This document shows positions 14,152 through 15,416 of a DNA stretch of 15,416 nucleotides, piece by piece. A program made the translations under genes and the position numbers. How positions within the stretch are numbered: the stretch's first letter is position 1; each line of letters opens with the position of its first letter. The DNA comes from a bacterium (lineage in GTDB: Bacteria; Ratteibacteria; UBA8468; B48-G9; JAFGKM01): NCBI GenBank assembly GCA_035371905.1, contig DAORXQ010000035.1, positions 1 through 15,416 on the forward strand. The letters run 5' to 3'. The notes under the pieces are model-generated. The model made no database searches. It was not told the DNA's origin and saw only the letters and a program-made list of their open reading frames with translations.

Positions 14152-15416
14152 AAAATTAACAGAAGAGGTTAAAAAATATGCAAAAAAAATTGGAGCAGAT
14201 ATTGTTGGAATAGCAGATGTTGAAAGATTTAAAAATGCACCAGAAAGAATGAGTCCAAAAGGTCTTCTTCCTGAAAGTAAAAGTGTTATTGTCTGTGGAA
14301 TTCATCATCTTGACGCATCTGTTGAACTTGGTGGAGAACCAACCCCTCATAATATGGGACCTTATGGAAGTCAAAGTTCTGTTATGAATCCAAAACTTGA
14401 TGATATTTCTTTTTCAATAGCAAGATTTCTTGAAGACAAAGGATATAAGACACTTCCAATAGTATCAAGCAATATATGGAGGTATAAAGGTTATAAGGAT
14501 TTAAAGGTCCATTTTGCACCTGATATTGCCCATAGATACGCAGCAGTTGCTGCAGGACTTGGCGAGATTGGTTGGAGTGGTCTATTTTTACATCCTGAAT
14601 TTGGTCCAAGGGTCCGTCTTGTAACAATTATTACTGAGGCAGAGTTAGAACCAGACCCTATGTATGAAGGAGAAAAATTATGTGATAAATGTATGGAATG
14701 TGTTAAAAATTGTCCTGTAGATGCTTTCAGAAAAGAAGTAAAAAAAATAAATGAGATAGAAATTGGAGGTAAGTTTTTTAAATTTCCTGATACAAATAAA
14801 TGGAGATGTGGATGGGCTGAAAATTTTGGTTTAAATCTTGCCTTGAAAATACCTGAAAAAGTTGAGGAGGATGTAATTCTTGAAAACCTTGAAAAATATG
14901 GTTCTTTTGCAGGAGAGGAAGGAAGCTGTTTAAAGTTCTGTATGATACCACAAAAAAGATATTATGATAAAAATTATTGTAGGGCTCCGAGAAGGAAAAA
15001 AGAAAAAAAAGAGATTAGAATTGAAGAAATTAAAAAAATACTTAAAAAATACAAAATAGATTATTTCTGTATAAAGGAAAAGAATTTTTTCAAAAATGAT
15101 TTTTCTATAAATCCATCTCTTCATCTTCCTGATGTTTCTTCTATTATCTCTATAGGAATTAAAAAACCTGCTGATACAAATACAGAGATTGAAAACTATA
15201 TAAAATGGAGATTGATTCAGTATACTGCTTTTGAAATTGCTCATTACTTTGATTTAAATGGTTATTCAGGAATTACAGGAACAAAGATAGATGATAATCT
15301 TGTCGCACAGAAAACTGGAATTTGGGAGGAAGATACATTTTATACAACAGTTCTTGTTAGTGCTAAATTGCCTGAAATTAAAATTATAAGAAAGCCGGAA
15401 AAAGAGAAAATAGAAA
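14144..15416 (+). CDS. QueG-like (COG1600) Fe-S protein with an apparent second degenerate domain, 3' end outside the window
   Basis: The frame is open from ATG 14144 (SD GGAGG, 5-nt spacing) to the right edge, 424 codons, with no stop. Residues 1-170 resemble the N-terminal part of epoxyqueuosine reductase and reductive dehalogenase-like proteins, a cobalamin-binding fold in characterised members (PESKSVIVCGI, SIARFLEDKGY, AAVAAGLGEIGWSGLFLHPEFGPRVR). A ferredoxin motif C180-x2-C183-x2-C186-x3-C190-P follows. Further cysteines at 222, 262, 266 and 279 could bind a second cluster. Residues 293-410 look like a shorter second copy of the N-terminal fold. Known QueG is about 380 aa and this is longer, so it is probably not the housekeeping enzyme. 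The 8-nt overlap with the IclR gene suggests joint regulation. Confidence 0.85.
   Translation, partial: MNKKLTEEVKKYAKKIGADIVGIADVERFKNAPERMSPKGLLPESKSVIVCGIHHLDASVELGGEPTPHNMGPYGSQSSVMNPKLDDISFSIARFLEDKGYKTLPIVSSNIWRYKGYKDLKVHFAPDIAHRYAAVAAGLGEIGWSGLFLHPEFGPRVRLVTIITEAELEPDPMYEGEKLCDKCMECVKNCPVDAFRKEVKKINEIEIGGKFFKFPDTNKWRCGWAENFGLNLALKIPEKVEEDVILENLEKYGSFAGEEGSCLKFCMIPQKRYYDKNYCRAPRRKKEKKEIRIEEIKKILKKYKIDYFCIKEKNFFKNDFSINPSLHLPDVSSIISIGIKKPADTNTEIENYIKWRLIQYTAFEIAHYFDLNGYSGITGTKIDDNLVAQKTGIWEEDTFYTTVLVSAKLPEIKIIRKPEKEKIE

Noticed and set aside
14156..15244. Three minus-strand open frames at 14156-14374, 14382-14627 and 14930-15244
   Set aside because: They are shadows of the plus-strand QueG-like gene, which has a strong SD and conserved cysteine motifs.
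1..15416. CRISPR arrays, tRNA or rRNA genes, insertion sequences
   Set aside because: I saw no regularly spaced repeats, cloverleaf or rRNA-like stretch, transposase or terminal inverted repeats; coding density leaves no gap over 245 bp.

Overview
The window is AT-rich (roughly 30% G+C by eye), densely packed bacterial DNA. Strong AGGAGG-type Shine-Dalgarno (SD) sites, near-consensus sigma-70 promoters and an IclR regulator point to Bacteria. [NiFe]-hydrogenase maturation genes, an Mrp/Mbh-type ion-translocating membrane module, a flavodoxin-like protein and several Fe-S proteins point to an anaerobe with hydrogen or ferredoxin metabolism. The Lys/Ile-rich, AGA/AGG-arginine codon use fits an AT-rich, possibly thermophilic or uncultivated lineage, but I cannot name the taxon.

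Layout. (1) 1-836, plus strand: the 3' part of a TPR-repeat protein, open at the left edge. (2) 833-3644, minus strand: a compact operon of a possible 28-aa small ORF, a flavodoxin-like protein and hypF. Each gene joins the next by an ATGA overlap, and the hypF stop overlaps the TPR stop. (3) 3562-3806: a 245-bp divergent control region. It holds a TTGACA-17-TATTAT promoter and, just downstream of it, a palindrome TTGTGA-N6-TCACAA that closely matches the operator of the NADH/NAD+ sensor Rex. (4) 3807-12216, plus strand: a 12-gene operon. It encodes a NuoL/MrpA-like subunit, a second long antiporter-like subunit, a fused MbhD+MbhE protein, MrpB, C, D, E, F and G, then HypA, HypB and a HycI-type hydrogenase endopeptidase. 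Gaps between genes are 0-2 nt and most junctions overlap. (5) 12288-13343: a COG1180-type radical SAM protein with an extended -10 so close to its ATG that the mRNA may be leaderless. (6) 13396 to the right edge: an IclR regulator overlapping a QueG-like (COG1600) Fe-S protein that runs off the window.

How the genes fit together. The Mrp-like subunits resemble the ion-pumping half of group 4 membrane-bound hydrogenases and of Mrp Na+/H+ antiporters. Co-transcription with hypA, hypB and hycI, and a divergent hypF, suggests the complex works with a [NiFe] hydrogenase whose large subunit is cleaved by HycI. No hydrogenase large or small subunit is in the window, and neither are hypC, hypD or hypE. 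They must lie elsewhere or be absent.

Most notable points: the Rex-like operator, three antiporter-like subunits with the MrpA C-terminal part as a separate gene, a short HypA without its zinc-binding cysteines, the small ORF coupled to the flavodoxin gene, and an apparent internal duplication in the QueG-like protein.
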